Positions 6,847-8,770 of a stretch of DNA of 8,770 nucleotides are shown in pieces. The notes under the pieces were generated by a model. The model had not been told where the DNA came from. It did not search any database and saw nothing but the letters and a program-made list of their open reading frames with translations. Every line of letters starts with the position of its first letter. Position 1 is the stretch's first letter. The translations under genes were made by a program, and so were the position numbers. The DNA comes from Legionella genomosp. 1 (lineage in GTDB: Bacteria > Pseudomonadota > Gammaproteobacteria > Legionellales > Legionellaceae): positions 1 through 8,770 of the forward strand of contig CAMAYA010000045.1 in assembly GCA_945862275.1 (NCBI GenBank), in the 5' to 3' direction.

Positions 6847-6871
6847 ACGAAAAAAATAACGGGGAAATAGC

Positions 6872-7711
6872 GTGATGCGATGTTTATTGATAATGGGGTG
6901 TGTTTTATTGGCGGGCTGTCAGTCAAATCAGCAGGTTGTCTCAAAAGAGTCTTCGTCTAAAATACAAAACCGCTTTTCTCAAAAAAAAACAATACACAAG
7001 CCTGACGTGAGGGACAATATCTGGCACCGTAAGCAGGATGGTCCACCGGCAGGGCCTTTGCCCATGAAATTCAATAAGGTCTCGCCCGTCAATGAGCCCT
7101 TGAGCCGTTATGGTAATCCGGATGCATATCATGTGGATGGACAGACCTATGAAGTGCTGACCAGCGCTAGCGGGTATCGAACACGAGGCATGGCTTCTTG
7201 GTATGGAACGAAGTTTCATGACATGCGAACGTCAAGCGGTGAGATGTATAATATGTACGCGTTGACTGCGGCACATAAAACACTGCCAATTCCGTGCTAT
7301 GTGAAGGTCAAAAATTTAGACAATGGTCGCACTGCTATTGTGAAAGTGAATGACAGGGGACCGTTCCATAGTGGACGTGTAATTGATTTATCTTACGCGG
7401 CAGCGGCCAAGCTGGGTTTGTTTCCGAAGGGAACGGCGCATGTCGAGATTGAGGCATTAACAATCAAGGGTAGCAAAGGAGCACGTGCTGCGCACTATTA
7501 TCTTCAGGCCGGTGCCTTTGATTCGATTCAATTGGCCGAGGCATTGCGAAGCAAATTATCAAAATTAACACCATCCCCTGTGTTTATTGAAAAATATCAA
7601 CGTCGCTTTATTGTTAGAGTAGGGCCCTTTGCAAACAGAGGGATGACGGACAATTTAAAACGTGCGTTGGTGAAGAATGGGGTATCTGGGTCCTTTTCCG
7701 TGTTGATTTAG
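6872..7711 (+). CDS. rlpA: Septal lytic transglycosylase lipoprotein RlpA (DPBB and SPOR domains)
   Basis: A 279-residue outer-membrane lipoprotein. A short signal sequence ends in the lipobox LAGC with lipidated Cys16. An unstructured linker (about 17-100) leads to the double-psi beta-barrel domain (about 106-196), with ASWYG (108-112), the AAHKTLP histidine H135, and VNDRGPF with Asp161. These correspond to residues needed for lytic transglycosylase activity in Pseudomonas aeruginosa RlpA. A SPOR domain (about 208-279, starting YYLQAGAF) binds denuded glycan at the division site, which directs the protein to septa. The start is either GTG at 6872 or ATG at 6875; a GGGG at 6861-6864 serves both, 7 or 10 bases upstream. 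The gene is divergent from dacA, whereas in E. coli rlpA lies just upstream of dacA on the same strand. Its end is 5 bases from the convergent L,D-transpeptidase gene. Confidence 0.95.
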   Translation: MMRCLLIMGCVLLAGCQSNQQVVSKESSSKIQNRFSQKKTIHKPDVRDNIWHRKQDGPPAGPLPMKFNKVSPVNEPLSRYGNPDAYHVDGQTYEVLTSASGYRTRGMASWYGTKFHDMRTSSGEMYNMYALTAAHKTLPIPCYVKVKNLDNGRTAIVKVNDRGPFHSGRVIDLSYAAAAKLGLFPKGTAHVEIEALTIKGSKGARAAHYYLQAGAFDSIQLAEALRSKLSKLTPSPVFIEKYQRRFIVRVGPFANRGMTDNLKRALVKNGVSGSFSVLI

Positions 7712-7716
7712 ACAGA

Positions 7717-8439
7717 TCATGTATCCAACGAATCAATGATCACGCGTGTTCCTTGTCCGCCACCACCGGGCAGGTTAATAAATTCTTCATTCAACCAGCG
7801 TGCATCTTCAATAAACATGCGAACACAGCCGTGGCTGTCACGAAAGCCTGGGACCACCTCGCTGCCATGCAGAGCAAACCCACGCAGAAAATGCATGCAG
7901 TAGGGCATGATGGCGCCGCCCTGGCTTCCGTCAGCATGGCGAGGGAACACGGTTGATATGCAGTCGATGTCTTGTTTTCGAATGACCCGAAACGAACCGG
8001 TTGGTGTGAGGCAGTGCCCATCTGCGGCACCACAAACGCCTGATCCAGATGAAATGGGTCCCCACCAAACCAATTCGCCTTGTTCATCATAAGCGCCCCA
8101 GGCGAGTTGTTTTTGACTGACATAAACAGTTTTTTCGCCATCAGACTCAATGTAGCGAGGGAAGGGGGCTACATCGTAGATGGTTAAGCGGTCTATGTTT
8201 TTAGGTACGGCAATGGTCATGCCCTCACGAAGGCGTATGTTCATGCGGTTGATGCGTTTGACGATATCACGCTCTTCAGGGCTAGGAAATAAATTCTCCC
8301 AGCTTTCGCCAGGCTTTATTTTCATGCATTGATAATCTGGCTCATGGCACAATGTTGAGCTAAATTGTTCTACAGCGTTTGCTGGCACGCACATGGCGAG
8401 TAAAATGACATTGAGCACCAGCATGGCCAATCGTTTCAT
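7717..8439 (-). CDS. EnhA-like exported L,D-transpeptidase (YkuD)
   Basis: A periplasmic enzyme expected to form L,D (3-3) crosslinks or a related acyl transfer on peptidoglycan. I chose the ATG at 8439 (240 residues) because AAGGGG lies 5 bases before it. In-frame ATGs at 8442 and 8463 are poorly spaced from any ribosome binding site. Residues 1-22 are a signal peptide ending PANA. A LysM-like segment (about 39-80, IKPGESWENLF to GMTIAVP) precedes the YkuD domain (about 102-236), which has HG at 191-192 and SHGCVR at 202-207 with Cys205 as nucleophile. Six further cysteines (31, 38, 136, 143, 160, 181) could form disulfides. The LysM-like segment, PFPR and MPYCM patterns resemble Legionella proteins annotated EnhA, named for a role in host-cell entry; this is from memory. 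The gene is convergent with rlpA and divergent from accD. Confidence 0.9.
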   Translation of the reverse strand: MKRLAMLVLNVILLAMCVPANAVEQFSSTLCHEPDYQCMKIKPGESWENLFPSPEERDIVKRINRMNIRLREGMTIAVPKNIDRLTIYDVAPFPRYIESDGEKTVYVSQKQLAWGAYDEQGELVWWGPISSGSGVCGAADGHCLTPTGSFRVIRKQDIDCISTVFPRHADGSQGGAIMPYCMHFLRGFALHGSEVVPGFRDSHGCVRMFIEDARWLNEEFINLPGGGGQGTRVIIDSLDT

Positions 8440-8481
8440 CATAGCCCCTTTTATTGACTCCATATCCTCAATAACGGCTAC

Positions 8482-8510
8482 TCTATAAAAAACTTAATAT
8501 AGAAATTCAC
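8482..8510 (-). promoter_or_regulatory. Possible promoter of the EnhA-like gene
   Basis: On the minus strand GTGAAT (8510-8505) and TATAGA (8487-8482) are 17 bp apart. The -35 is weak (3/6). The whole gap is AT-rich, so other choices are possible. Confidence 0.25.
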
Positions 8511-8536
8511 TTTAAATCGAATTTTCAGGGTATAAT
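8506..8536 (+). promoter_or_regulatory. Predicted promoter of accD
   Basis: A perfect TATAAT -10 lies at 8531-8536. The best -35 is TTCACT at 8506-8511 (4/6), with a long 19-bp spacer. It overlaps the possible promoter for the opposite gene. The leader before the accD ATG would be about 27 bases. Confidence 0.45.
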
Positions 8537-8569
8537 ATTGTGCATATTGAATAACCGGGATTATTGTTT

Positions 8570-8770
8570 ATGAGTTGGTTGAAGAATTTATTGCCTTCAA
8601 AAATTAGAACCGATGCCTCGCAGAAGAAAGGGGTTCCGGAAGGACTGTGGGTTAAATGTTTAGGTTGTAGCGAAGTACTGTATCGTACTGAGCTTGAAAA
8701 AAATCTATCCGTGTGCCCTAAATGCAATCATCACCATCGGTTGTCTGCACGCGATCGTTTGGCACAGTTT
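8570..8770 (+). CDS. accD: Acetyl-CoA carboxylase carboxyltransferase subunit beta AccD, 5' part
   Basis: The first 67 codons of the beta subunit of the carboxyltransferase that, with AccA, moves the carboxyl group from biotin-AccB to acetyl-CoA to make malonyl-CoA, the first committed step of fatty-acid synthesis. The N-terminus reads MSWLKNLLP and then VPEGLWVKC, as in E. coli AccD. The four-cysteine zinc ribbon is complete: C30, C33, C49 and C52, in KCLGC and CPKC. The gene runs off the right edge before the crotonase-fold domain. The ribosome binding site is weak (GGGA about 9 bases upstream), so the start rests on homology. I see no frameshift in the visible part. Confidence 0.95.
   Translation, partial: MSWLKNLLPSKIRTDASQKKGVPEGLWVKCLGCSEVLYRTELEKNLSVCPKCNHHHRLSARDRLAQF

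Noticed and set aside
7703..7741. Inverted repeats at the rlpA/L,D-transpeptidase junction (GATCAT 7715-7720 with ATGATC 7736-7741, and TTGATT 7703-7708 with AATCAA 7731-7736), considered as a bidirectional terminator.
   Set aside because: The stems are AT-rich, mutually exclusive and lack T-runs; they may arise by chance in coding sequence.
7791..8150. A 119-residue minus-strand frame inside the EnhA-like gene.
   Set aside because: It overlaps the YkuD domain in another frame and has no independent support.
8512..8727. A 71-residue minus-strand frame opposite accD.
   Set aside because: It is antisense to the conserved AccD zinc-ribbon region and has no features of its own.

Overview
The window is a chromosomal stretch from a gammaproteobacterium. 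The gene set dacA-ybeD-lipB with rlpA beside it is typical of that class. A DedA/PAP2/LssY-type membrane protein and an EnhA-like L,D-transpeptidase suggest Legionella or a relative in the Legionellales. That placement is inferred from remembered family resemblance, not from a search. No RNA gene, CRISPR array, prophage or defence system is visible.

Layout. (1) 1-1007: the 3' part of an ISKra4-family insertion sequence whose transposase is broken by an internal deletion plus a frame change. (2) 1008-1128: a short non-coding stretch. (3) 1129-1827 (-): a YafK/DpaA-like exported L,D-transpeptidase-fold protein, divergent from (4) 1956-2648 (+), a conserved exported protein of unknown function. 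Two promoters placed back to back lie between them. (5) 2608-6759 (-): a tightly packed operon dacA > ybeD > lipB > DedA-PAP2-LssY_C membrane protein, in which every junction overlaps. The last gene also overlaps the 3' end of gene (4) by 41 bp, tail to tail. (6) 6872-7711 (+): rlpA, divergent from dacA. (7) 7717-8439 (-): an EnhA-like L,D-transpeptidase, convergent with rlpA. (8) 8570-8770 (+): the first 67 codons of accD.

Functionally the window is mostly about the cell envelope. DacA trims pentapeptide stems, the L,D-transpeptidases are expected to act on tetrapeptide stems or on proteins attached to them, and RlpA cuts denuded glycan strands. LipB makes the lipoyl groups needed by the 2-oxoacid dehydrogenases, and AccD starts fatty-acid synthesis.

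The points most worth checking are the apparent loss of every catalytic residue in the PAP2 domain of the 695-residue membrane protein, the internally deleted transposase, the uncharacterised exported protein at 1956-2648, and the reorganised rlpA/dacA neighbourhood. I did not find a convincing new multi-gene system.
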